Source: Anammoximicrobium sp032229885 | GTDB taxonomy: Bacteria > Planctomycetota > Planctomycetia > Pirellulales > Pirellulaceae | Direction of reading: 5' to 3' | Length of the DNA: 42,871 bases | Assembly (NCBI GenBank): GCA_032229885.1 | Contig: JAVYAJ010000344.1 | Location: 1 to 42,871, forward strand | Shown: in pieces, positions 17,601-24,610 of the stretch | Layout: every line of letters begins with the position of its first letter | How positions within the stretch are numbered: the stretch's first letter is position 1 | Notes under the pieces: model-generated | Told to the model about the DNA's origin: nothing | Seen by the model: the letters and a program-made list of their open reading frames with translations, nothing else | Databases searched by the model: none | Translations under genes and position numbers: made by a program

Positions 17601-18265
17601 GCCAGCCAGCCGCAGACGGCGCAGCCGAGCAGCACGGCGGCCGAGACCACCGCGCCCGCCGCAAACCGGTCGCTGACATAGTCGGCCAGGATATTCCCCA
17701 CGGCCATTCCGATGATCGTCGCGATGACCGTCGTCAATCCCATCAGACCATTGGCGGCCGAGATCTTCTCCACGGACAACAGCTCAGGAATGCTGCCCAG
17801 ACGCGACGGCGAGAACAGGGCGGACTGCATGCCGAACAAGCCGACCACGGCCAGCAGGAAATACACGTTTCCCGTCAGAATCGCCACAGAGCCCAGCGCG
17901 GCCAGGGCGATCTCCGCAAGCTTGCACGCCTGGATCACCGATCGTTTGCTGAACCGATCCGCCAAGTAGCCCGCCGGCGCGGCCAGCACGAGATAGGGCA
18001 ACACGAAACATGCCGTGCCGGCCATCAGGATCAGGCCGATGTACTGGTCATCGCCGCGCTGCTCCAGCGCGTGTTTGCCCAGCCCGATCGCCAACCAGCG
18101 AAACGTGTTGTCGTTGACCGCCGTCAATGTCTGCGTCAACAATAGGCCGCCAAAGCTGGCCGACCATAGGCCGCGCCGCGAAACACGTTGATCGTTCTGA
18201 TCATCGTCATCTCCCGGCGTATCGCGATGGTTCGCACCGCGGTCCTCTGCCCTCCGTATGTCCAT
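14687..18265 (-). CDS. aas: Fused MFS lysophospholipid transporter, PlsC acyltransferase and acyl-ACP synthetase (LplT-Aas type)
   Basis: This 1192-residue protein joins three activities of lysophospholipid salvage: import or flipping of lysophospholipid, reacylation at the glycerol backbone, and activation of fatty acid with ATP. Residues about 30-430 form a 12-helix MFS permease (TQTLTAVNDNTFRWLAIGLG, LADRFSKRSVIQ). Residues about 467-650 are a PlsC acyltransferase with NHVSWLDG (H490, D495) and FPEGSVTRSG (about 559). Residues about 680-1185 are an AMP-forming ligase with FTSGSTGVPKG (about 827), GYGTTELSP, YRTGDIALIDDEGFIQITGR and a C-terminal LGTGKLDLR lysine region. In E. coli the permease and Aas are separate proteins; here they are one chain. 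The start at 18265 has only a weak ribosome binding site. Confidence 0.92.
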   Translation of the reverse strand: MDIRRAEDRGANHRDTPGDDDDQNDQRVSRRGLWSASFGGLLLTQTLTAVNDNTFRWLAIGLGKHALEQRGDDQYIGLILMAGTACFVLPYLVLAAPAGYLADRFSKRSVIQACKLAEIALAALGSVAILTGNVYFLLAVVGLFGMQSALFSPSRLGSIPELLSVEKISAANGLMGLTTVIATIIGMAVGNILADYVSDRFAAGAVVSAAVLLGCAVCGWLASLLIAPLRPAAPGLRFPLNPLPKLTADMRILAANGPLLRVALGIMFFWSVGSLAQLNIDQFAFESGATHQSQIVPLLLSLVLGVGFGSVLAGYWSGGRVELGILPLGAAGLVLNAVLLAFVPEHVVAAGAEWFGHYGWAALLLFALGVSAGLFDVPLEAYLQHHSPPQSVGSVLASSNLLTFTGILGAAILFAGMRAPLRGDEPLLTARQIFLCSGLLTIPVFVYIVWQIPQASIRFFVWLASKTVYRIEVYGRENLPDRGGAVLVANHVSWLDGTLMLLTSSRPIRVLATADMLQSRWLRGVARIFEVITISPQPNAVLAALKAARAALDRGELVCVFPEGSVTRSGQMQAFRPALLKILEGTSLPVIPVYLDGLWGSVFSFREGKFLWKRPRQWPYPISIFFGHGIDNPGDGHQVRQAVQAVGATAVERRASRAGGLGKAFVRTCKRRKRGSKVADSLGNELSGGGLLTRCLILRRLMLRHVLAEDEPFVGLLLPPTVAAVVANMACLLARRVPVNLNYTMTSEVNNECIRQAGIRHVLTSRQFMEKVKLDLDAEIVYLEDFRSHARVWDKLVCALAAYAAPARLLERAFGLHRVAADDLATVIFTSGSTGVPKGVMLTQANIGSNVDAIEQIIHLRRSDVLVGILPFFHSFGFTVCLCAVLGIDIKGIYHFNPLEAKQVGKLIKKHGGTVLLATPTFLRTYLRRCEVDELATLDAIVTGAEKLPRDLAEAFEARFGIRPVEGYGTTELSPVVSANIPPSRSPSGSACDCKEGTVGRPAPGISAKITDLDTGRELGAGRSGMLWIKGPNVMKGYLGREDLTAEVIQDGWYRTGDIALIDDEGFIQITGRQSRFSKIGGEMVPHLLIEEALAKAIGGDEEEGFRAVVTAVVDDRKGERLVVLHTAISQTPDELRQKLSEMGLPNLYIPTEDSFHQVDQIPVLGTGKLDLREVKQIALRTFGDDKEPGST

Positions 18266-18727
18266 CGCGTCCAGCCTTTGTGAAATGCGTCATCCGTCGA
18301 GAACACGATGAATACTGTCCGCGATGGCGCACGTCAACTTGCCAACTTGCCAACTTGCCATCTTGCCACCTTTCGCTCGACCCGGTCCCGCACGACGTGC
18401 CCGGCGCTGGCGACGTGGTGGACCGGCGTCAGCATGAAGATGGCGGCTCGCCGGGCTGGCTCTGCGCGGCCCGTGCCGCACCGTTCGGGCGCTCGACCGG
18501 TGGATTCTCGCCCGCGCGCGGCATGCCTGGCGCGCGGCGCAACATATCAAGATGGATCGGCTCGATCTAGCGGCGAATGCGGCTTGTCGCCGCGCATTGC
18601 CCCGCCGGGCGACGCACGCGGTACACTTAAGAATGCGAGATGCGTTCACCTCGGCCCCTCCGCCCGACGGCTGCGCCGCGCGTAGCGTTCGGCCCGGACG
18701 TGCCCGGCCAAAACAGGAGACGATTTC
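18266..18727. other. Divergent intergenic region
   Basis: This 462-bp spacer lies between the minus-strand lysophospholipid fusion gene and the plus-strand secretin-like gene. Apart from the 8-bp tandem repeat at 18335-18366 I see no RNA gene or protein-like frame. A ribosome binding site (aggag, 18716-18720) at its end belongs to the secretin-like gene. Confidence 0.5.
18335..18366. repeat. 8-bp tandem repeat, four copies
   Basis: Three exact copies of caacttgc and a fourth with one change (catcttgc) follow head to tail, then decay into cacctttc. No reading frame is supported across them. The unit keeps a strict 8-bp period, so it is not coding-phase driven. Confidence 0.8.
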
Positions 18728-19648
18728 ATGCACCAGATCTGGTTGACGCTGACGTTGGCGATCGCGACGTGGCTCGGTTGGCTCGCGGCGTTGCCCCCGG
18801 GACGCGCGGACGACGGCGGCGCGAAACTCGAGCATCTGTTGCACGCCGCGAGGCATTTAGAACACGCCGGCGAAATCGAGCTGGCCGCCAAGGCCTACAA
18901 TCGGCTCGCGGCCGCCGCGCAGGCCTATGGCCGACGGTTGGTCCTCGCCCCGGGCGAACCGCCGCCGCACGACGACGGCGGCGACGCCGGTCCGAGCGCC
19001 GCTGGCGAGCCCGCTCGACGGATCGCATTCGAGGGACGAATGGTCGAGTTCTCGTGGGCCGAACTTCGACAGTCCGGCCTCAGTTTGATCAGCTTTCGTA
19101 GCCTGTTTGAACCGGACGCTGCTCGGGCCGTTGTCGACGACGACGGTCAAATCGTCGAGTTCGTCGAGCTGCTGTGCAAACAGGGACTGGCTCGAATCGT
19201 GGCTCGACCAAAGGCGGCCACGGTCGATGGCCGCCCGACGACCCTCGAAATCGGCCGGACTTGGACTTCGGGCGCGAATCGTCCCTCGCCGGTATTCTGG
19301 ACGTGGACGCCTCACGTGCTGGACGATCACCGCTTGAAGCTGACGATCGAGGGCCGCGCCGCCGCAACGCCCGAGACAACGTCGCACGGCCGCGCGCCGC
19401 GCGCCGAGCCCGCGCGCGAACCGGCGCAGGGTCGCGCCGAACAGCGGACGGACGTCTCGGCGCAGGCGCGGTTGAATCAGGCCGCGTTCGCGATTGAAGT
19501 TCACTCCGGCGACACCGTGATCCTGCCTCGGAGCGGGGACGGATCGCGTCCGGACGAATCGGCGATCTTGGCGCTCGTGACGGTGCGGGTAATGGGAACA
19601 CGCAGCAGCGTCCCCGCCTCGCCGGAAGGCCGAGCGACCAACAATTGA
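18728..19648 (+). CDS. Secreted protein with a truncated secretin-like (type II/III secretion) domain
   Basis: Start ATG 18728 has aggag about 8 bp upstream. The first 26 or so residues (MHQIWLTLTLAIATWLGWLA ... GRA) form a signal peptide. A short helical stretch follows (LEHLLHAARHLEHAGEIELA). From about residue 98 the protein tracks the secretin core: GRMVEFSWAELRQSGLSLIS, then FVELLCKQGLARIVARPKA and TVDGRPTTLEIG, WTPHVLDDHRLKLTIEG, AIEVHSGDTVILP and a final ILALVTVRV. These match, in order, the landmarks of GspD/PilQ-type secretins, but at 306 residues there are no N-terminal N0-N2 ring domains. It might be a minor or regulatory secretin homologue rather than a pore. It begins the three-gene envelope row. 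Confidence 0.65.
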   Translation: MHQIWLTLTLAIATWLGWLAALPPGRADDGGAKLEHLLHAARHLEHAGEIELAAKAYNRLAAAAQAYGRRLVLAPGEPPPHDDGGDAGPSAAGEPARRIAFEGRMVEFSWAELRQSGLSLISFRSLFEPDAARAVVDDDGQIVEFVELLCKQGLARIVARPKAATVDGRPTTLEIGRTWTSGANRPSPVFWTWTPHVLDDHRLKLTIEGRAAATPETTSHGRAPRAEPAREPAQGRAEQRTDVSAQARLNQAAFAIEVHSGDTVILPRSGDGSRPDESAILALVTVRVMGTRSSVPASPEGRATNN

Positions 19649-19723
19649 CAATCCGCCGCGCGCTCGTTAGCATCGGAGCTGACCGCGCGGCGCGGTGGAT
19701 TGCAGGCAAGACAGGACCGGTTC

Positions 19724-21451
19724 ATGCTTCTCAACCGTTCGGGCAACATTTCTGTTCGCCGCGATCCGCCGCTGCCCTCTGCGTCGGGCAAGGCTGACCG
19801 GGAACGCTCGATCCTGGTTCGCACGGCGCCGGGCCTGTCGGTGGTCCTGGCCCTCGCCTTTGTCCTGGTCGCGCCGCGCTGCGTGTGGGCCTTTACGCCC
19901 GACAGCCCGGAAGTCCAGGACATGCTCGAACGGGCGGTCGCCTTCTTGGACAAAGGCGAAGACTTGCCCGACGTCGGCGGCCAATGCCTGGTGGCGATGG
20001 CGCTGCTGAAAACGGGCAGGGACCACAGCGATCCGCTGGTCAAAAAGGCGATTGCCAACGCGCGTAAGCGGGCCGCCGAAGTCGCCAAGAATCCTGAGTT
20101 CAACCACATCTACAACGAGACGATCTCGTGTATCTTTCTGTGCGAGCTCAATCCCAAGACCTATGCGGCGGAGATCAACATCCTGCTGCAGGCGATCATC
20201 AAACGCCAGCTTCCGAACGGTCCGTGGAGTTATTATCCCACTCAGTATGACGACACGTCGCAGACTCAGTATGGCGTGTTGTGTTACTGGGCGGCTCATC
20301 AAGCCGGCTTTGCGATTCCCCCGCGCGGGGTCGAGTCCGCGCTGCATTGGTTCCTGCGGACGCAGAACCTGGACGGAAGCTTTGTGTACCGGCCCAGGGA
20401 TTCGGGTACATACCAACGGCAGGATCACGGCACGGAATCGCAGTATTCGATGTCAGCGGCGGGCCTGGGCAGCATCTACATCTGCGAACACCTGTTGGGC
20501 ATGGGGGCCGACGCCCAACGGGCGGTGCGCAAGGACGACAAACCTAGCCTGCCGCCCGCGCTGCAAAAGATCGAAACGGGCGAGGAGAAGAAAAAACCTC
20601 CGCGTTATCTGCCGGCCACGAACACCAATCCGCAGCAGGTCAGACAGGCGACCCAGTTGGGCAATGCCTGGTTCGACAAGCACATGACTTATGACATCAA
20701 AAAGTGGACGCATTACTACATGTACGCGGTCGAGCGCTGCCGCAGCTTCCAGGAGGTGATCGAGGGCAAGGTTGTGCCCGAGCCGGCGTGGTACAACGAC
20801 GGGGTGAAGTTTTTGCAGCAGACCCAGGGCGAGAATGGCGAATGGATCACGTTGGAACGGCACGGCGGCGGGAACTCGGTGGATACGGCGTTTGCCGTGC
20901 TGTTTTTGGTGCGCAGCAGCCAGACGACGCTTCGTCGCGCGGCGAACGACGAGGGGATTCTGATCGGCGGAATGGGCTTGCCCCGAGATCTGACGAACGC
21001 CCGGATCCATGATGGCAAGGTTGTGACGCCGCAAATGGTCCGCGACGTCGACGATTTGCTGGAGCTGTTGGGCAGCACGGAACAACACGACTTCGACGCG
21101 ACCCTGTTGCCCGGCGGACTGTCGCTGGACGAGGACTTGACGAAACGAACGAGCCAGCTCGAGCGGCTACGCGAGCTGGTCACGAACGAGAACTTCGAGG
21201 CCCGGCTGGCCGCCGTCAAGACGCTCGGGCGGTCGCGCAACCTGGACAACGTGCCCGCGCTGATCTACGCCTTGAGCGATCCGGACGGGCGCGTCGTCGA
21301 AGCGGCGCGGGGCGGGCTGAGCTTCATCAGCCGCAAGTTTCAAGGCTACGGGCCGCCGCCCGGAGCGACGCCGCCGCAGATCCAGGCCGCGCAGGACAAA
21401 TGGCGCGAGTGGTATCGATCCATTCGCCCCGAAGGAGAACTGCTGGATTGA
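19724..21451 (+). CDS. Secreted alpha/alpha-toroid (squalene-cyclase/prenyltransferase-like) protein with HEAT-like tail
   Basis: ATG 19724 is preceded by acagga; the frame extends upstream only to a TTG. A late signal or anchor segment lies at about residues 37-50 (LSVVLALAFVLVAP), so the bulk is outside the membrane. Repeats of the terpenoid-cyclase toroid type follow: GQCLVAMALLKTG, QTQYGVLCYWAAHQAG, SALHWFLRTQNLDGSF, then YNDGVKFLQQTQGENGEW and GNSVDTAFAVLFLVRSS. The QNLDGSF and QGENGEW pieces are QW-like motifs. A DXDD catalytic box is not evident, so enzymatic cyclase activity is doubtful. The last 120 residues carry HEAT-like helices (NFEARLAAVKTLGRSRNLDN). Planctomycetes have many such secreted toroid proteins of unknown role. 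It sits 75 bp after the secretin-like gene and 134 bp before the membrane gene. Confidence 0.8.
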   Translation: MLLNRSGNISVRRDPPLPSASGKADRERSILVRTAPGLSVVLALAFVLVAPRCVWAFTPDSPEVQDMLERAVAFLDKGEDLPDVGGQCLVAMALLKTGRDHSDPLVKKAIANARKRAAEVAKNPEFNHIYNETISCIFLCELNPKTYAAEINILLQAIIKRQLPNGPWSYYPTQYDDTSQTQYGVLCYWAAHQAGFAIPPRGVESALHWFLRTQNLDGSFVYRPRDSGTYQRQDHGTESQYSMSAAGLGSIYICEHLLGMGADAQRAVRKDDKPSLPPALQKIETGEEKKKPPRYLPATNTNPQQVRQATQLGNAWFDKHMTYDIKKWTHYYMYAVERCRSFQEVIEGKVVPEPAWYNDGVKFLQQTQGENGEWITLERHGGGNSVDTAFAVLFLVRSSQTTLRRAANDEGILIGGMGLPRDLTNARIHDGKVVTPQMVRDVDDLLELLGSTEQHDFDATLLPGGLSLDEDLTKRTSQLERLRELVTNENFEARLAAVKTLGRSRNLDNVPALIYALSDPDGRVVEAARGGLSFISRKFQGYGPPPGATPPQIQAAQDKWREWYRSIRPEGELLD

Positions 21452-21585
21452 GCCGGCGCCGCGGGCGCCTCGGCCCGCCGCGTCCGACGTCCGGCGGGCC
21501 GTCCGTCCAGCATGAGCCTGCGCCGGCCAGCCGCGTCCGCGGCAGAACGACAATCAACACCCGGAGCCTCGAGGCGACCAGATCC

Positions 21586-22494
21586 GTGACCAACCCCAGC
21601 CGCACTCCGCCACCCGAATCGGTCGAAGCGCAAGCCCTGAAGTCCCTGCGGGCGGGGGCCTACGAGTCGGTGGCCAGCCTATTGATCGCGTTGCTGATCA
21701 TCGTTGGGCTGGCCGTCGGATCGCTGTTCGTCATCTGGCTGACCAATCGCCTGATGTTCACCCAGAAGACGGTGCCCGTCGAACTCGTGGAATATGCGGG
21801 ACGCGGCGATCACGCCGCCGGTTTTGCTCGCGACCTCGAGCCGCCGGGGCCAGAAGAGCTCGAAGAGGAGATGTACGAACCGCAGTTGGAGGCGACGCTC
21901 GAGTCGGTCACCGACGTGGTGACGACGCAGTCGGCGGCCCTCGACGCGATCGCCGCCGAGGCCGTCGCCACGACCAAGGGCGGAGGGCTGGGCGACAGCC
22001 GCGGGCCGGGTCCGGAGGGCGAGGGCCGCAGCGACATCATCCCCCCCTGGGAACGCTGGGAAATTCGCTACACGACCTCCGGCTTGGATCCCTATGCCCG
22101 CCAGTTGGACTTCTTCAAGATCGAGTTGGCGGCCGTCGGAGGCGCTCCGCTGGTGGACTATGCGTTCAATCTGGCCAAGACCAAGGCCGATCATCGAACC
22201 GGCAAACCGCAGGACGAGAAACGGATGTACATGACGTGGAAGAACGCCGACGGTCCGCTGGCCGGCTTCGATCGTCGCCTGCTGGCCCGCGCCGGGATCA
22301 ACGCCCAGCGGCGGTTGGTCCTGCAATTCTATCCGCGCGAGACGGAGCTGAAACTGCTGCGCCTCGAGGCCGAACGCGCCAAAGGGCGGGATGCGCGCGA
22401 GTTCCTCAAGACGATCTTCGGCGTCCGAGCGGCCGCGAACGGCTACGAGTTTTACGTGATCGACCAGCTCTTCCGCCCGCCGCCGACGTTCTAG
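21586..22494 (+). CDS. Single-pass membrane protein of unknown function
   Basis: I favour the GTG start at 21586 (gaggcg lies 10 bp before), because the frame further upstream overlaps the 3' end of the preceding gene and translates to arginine-rich text. The 302-residue product has a cytoplasmic head (MTNPSRTPPPESVEAQ) and one transmembrane segment at about 29-58 (LLIALLIIVGLAVGSLFVIW). An acidic, proline-rich linker follows (LEPPGPEELEEEMYEPQLEA), then a compact C-terminal domain (PPWERWEIRYTTSGLDPYAR ... FYVIDQLFRPPPTF). The one-helix plus periplasmic-domain plan resembles proteins found beside ExbB/ExbD motors in planctomycetes, but no ExbB or ExbD lies here. Function not assigned. Confidence 0.75.
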   Translation: MTNPSRTPPPESVEAQALKSLRAGAYESVASLLIALLIIVGLAVGSLFVIWLTNRLMFTQKTVPVELVEYAGRGDHAAGFARDLEPPGPEELEEEMYEPQLEATLESVTDVVTTQSAALDAIAAEAVATTKGGGLGDSRGPGPEGEGRSDIIPPWERWEIRYTTSGLDPYARQLDFFKIELAAVGGAPLVDYAFNLAKTKADHRTGKPQDEKRMYMTWKNADGPLAGFDRRLLARAGINAQRRLVLQFYPRETELKLLRLEAERAKGRDAREFLKTIFGVRAAANGYEFYVIDQLFRPPPTF

Positions 22495-22512
22495 TCTGTC
22501 TTCGACACTAAG

Positions 22513-22837
22513 GCTCGTTCGATCAATCAGTGTCCGGTTGAGATCGAGGATCAGCGTAACCGTTTTGAGGAATACGCAGCTAATGGAAGCGGAACGGCGC
22601 AAGCCGTCCGGTCCTTCGAGGTAGGTAGGTTCTTCGTAGCGGATCAATTGAATCGGCCGCCAGCCGACAAACCGGAGGGCTTGCGCCCTTTCGCTTCAAT
22701 TCTCGGTGGCCGTTCTCCTGGGCGCGCTTGTCCTGCACCGCAGGTTGTCGCCATTAGGCTGGCGTGACAGACCGTGAACGACTACAAATCGCCACGCCTT
22801 CCCCGTAAACGATCGGACACTAAATGCTCGAACGATC
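22513..22837. repeat. Imperfect terminal inverted repeats, possible MITE-like element
   Basis: The 24-bp stretch 22513-22536 matches the reverse complement of 22814-22837 at roughly 19 of 24 positions; both contain tcgttcga-type centres and end in agtgtccg / cggacact. They bracket about 325 bp that has no protein-like frame. Because the ends are partly palindromic they also resemble each other in direct orientation. No target-site duplication is clear. An inactive non-autonomous element is one reading; chance palindromes another. Confidence 0.4.
22584..22700. repeat. Inverted pair of hairpin repeats
   Basis: Copy one (22584-22612) contains ggaacggcgcaagccgtccg. Copy two (22671-22700) is its inverted relative and contains ggagggcttgcgccctttcg. 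Each folds alone around gcgcaagc. In addition caattgaa (22647-22654) pairs with ttcaatt (22695-22701), enclosing the second hairpin. This looks like a REP/BIME-type palindromic cluster rather than a gene. Confidence 0.55.
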
Positions 22838-22912
22838 CTAAATACTGACGTCGCCAAACCGCGGAAATCCCACTCTGGCGAGTGCCACTACCCAAACCGT
22901 AAGATTGGACAA

Positions 22913-23003
22913 CGCCGTAGGTCCGCGAGGCCGCGACCGTGCGTTTTGGCCGTAGGCCATCCTCCACCGTAGCCTAGGGCATCGCCGTAGGTCCGCGAGG
23001 CCG
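22913..23003. repeat. 21-bp direct repeat with 70-bp period
   Basis: The word cgccgtaggtccgcgaggcc plus a final g is identical at 22913-22933 and 22983-23003. Between the copies lie tggccgtaggcca and ccgtagcctagg, which repeat the same gtagg theme. There is no coding frame. Confidence 0.75.
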
Positions 23004-23031
23004 GCCGGCGCAGACATCGTTCGCCGGCCGG
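23001..23031 (-). terminator. Strong stem-loop downstream of aceF
   Basis: A perfect 10-bp stem (ccggccggcg at 23001-23010 with cgccggccgg at 23022-23031) encloses an 11-nt loop, about 40 bp past the aceF stop in the direction of transcription. No U-tract follows on the minus strand, so it may stabilise the 3' end or act with a factor rather than be a classic intrinsic terminator. Confidence 0.45.
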
Positions 23032-23071
23032 GCCTTGTTCCGCAATTGGCGCAAACGCGGCGCGGTCCTGC

Positions 23072-24505
23072 TCAGGGGGCGAGCAACAGGCGGCTGGGAG
23101 CCTCGAGATAGCCGATCACCTCGTTCAGAAACCGTGCGGCCACGGCGCCATCGACGATGCGGTGATCGTAGGACAGGCTCAGCGGCATGACCAGTCGGAC
23201 GGCGATCTCGTCGTCTTCGGTCACAACCGGCAATTTCCGCGCACGCCCGACCAACAGGATGGCGACCTCCGGGACGTTGATGATCGGCGTCGAGTACGTC
23301 CCGCCGACCGCGCCCAGGTTGCTGATCGTGAACGTGCTGCCGCGCAGGTCGTCGATCCCAAAGTCACCGCTGCGAACCTTCTCGGCGATCTCGCCCACCT
23401 GGTGCGCGATCTCGGGAATGGATAGACGATCCGCGGACCGCAGCGACGGCACGACCAGGCCGCGATCGGTGTCGATGGCGATGCCCAGGTTGATGTAGTC
23501 CCGGTAGATGATCCGCTCGTTTTCCATGTCGATCGAAGCGTTGACCAGCGGATAGTCGCGCAGGGCCATCGCGACCGACTTCAACACGAACGGGAGGGCC
23601 GTCAATTTGATGCCGCGGGCCGCATAGTCGGCTTTGCTGGCGACACGGAGCCGCTCCAACTCGGTGACGTCCGCGTCGTCAAAGTTGGTGACGCGCGGGC
23701 AGGTCTCCCACGACTTGTGCATTTGGATGGCGATCGTGCGGCGAATCTTGGGCATTCGCTCGATGCGGATCGGCCCCCACGCGTCGGTGGACGGTTCGCC
23801 GGGCCCTGAGCGGACCGCGGGGACCGTGGCGGCGGCGGCCTGGCTGGCTTTGCGGGCCGCCTCCTGGACGTCTTCGCGCAAGATCCGTCCACCGGAACCG
23901 CTGCCTTGAACGAAACGCAAATCTACGCCGATTTCACGCGCAAAACGCCGAACCGCCGGGCTGGCGGCGACATCGGCCAAGGCGCCGGTCGTGCCCGGCG
24001 GGGGCGTGGCCGGGCTCGGCGGCGGATCGTGCGAGATGAACATGGCTGCATCGGCGGCCGTCGCCGCGGCGCGCGGGGCCGCTTTGGCCGCGGCCGCCTT
24101 GGCCGGCGCCGCCGCGGTGCGCGGTGGCTCGATTGGCGCCGCGGGGGCGCGCTCTGGGACCGGCGCCCCTTTCGCCACGGGCGCCGCCGGCGTCGGGGCG
24201 GCCTTGGGACTCGCCGCGGCGGCCGGCTTGGGCGGCGCCTTGGCTGGCGTCGTCGCCAGCGCTGCCGCGTCGCCTTCGAGCGTCAGCAGGACGGCGCCGA
24301 CGGCGATATTCTGGCCGGTCGTGACATGGATCTTGAGGACCTTGCCGCCGTGGCTGCTGGGCACCTCGACCGTGGCTTTGTCCGTTTCCAGCTCGACGAT
24401 CCCCTGGTCCTTCTTGATCTGGTCGCCTTCGCGGACCATGATTTCCAGGACGTCGCCGGACTCGACTCCATCACCCAAGTTGGGGACGCGTACTTCTATG
24501 CTCAT
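23072..24505 (-). CDS. aceF: Pyruvate dehydrogenase E2, dihydrolipoamide acetyltransferase
   Basis: E2 is the core of the pyruvate dehydrogenase complex; its swinging lipoyl arm takes the acetyl group from E1 and passes it to CoA. I place the start at ATG 24505 (MSIEVRVPNLGDG), with gagagac just upstream, not at the longer frame. The order is a single lipoyl domain with the modified lysine K43 in ETDKATVEVPS, then a very Ala/Pro-rich flexible linker (about 85-180) and a peripheral-subunit-binding domain (SPAVRRFAREIGVDLRFVQG). The catalytic acetyltransferase domain ends with SYDHRIVDG, which holds the active-site His and Asp. The 477-residue length with one lipoyl domain is shorter than E. 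coli AceF. It is the last gene of the lpdA-aceE-aceF operon, 105 bp after aceE. Confidence 0.94.
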   Translation of the reverse strand: MSIEVRVPNLGDGVESGDVLEIMVREGDQIKKDQGIVELETDKATVEVPSSHGGKVLKIHVTTGQNIAVGAVLLTLEGDAAALATTPAKAPPKPAAAASPKAAPTPAAPVAKGAPVPERAPAAPIEPPRTAAAPAKAAAAKAAPRAAATAADAAMFISHDPPPSPATPPPGTTGALADVAASPAVRRFAREIGVDLRFVQGSGSGGRILREDVQEAARKASQAAAATVPAVRSGPGEPSTDAWGPIRIERMPKIRRTIAIQMHKSWETCPRVTNFDDADVTELERLRVASKADYAARGIKLTALPFVLKSVAMALRDYPLVNASIDMENERIIYRDYINLGIAIDTDRGLVVPSLRSADRLSIPEIAHQVGEIAEKVRSGDFGIDDLRGSTFTISNLGAVGGTYSTPIINVPEVAILLVGRARKLPVVTEDDEIAVRLVMPLSLSYDHRIVDGAVAARFLNEVIGYLEAPSRLLLAP

Positions 24506-24610
24506 CGCCGTCTCTCGCTTCGAATGGGCAGGCTTGGCGGTCAAAACCATTTTTCCGCCACAGCCCGCATCTACCGACAAGTCCCGTCTTCCGCCGCCCG
24601 ATTCGTCAGC

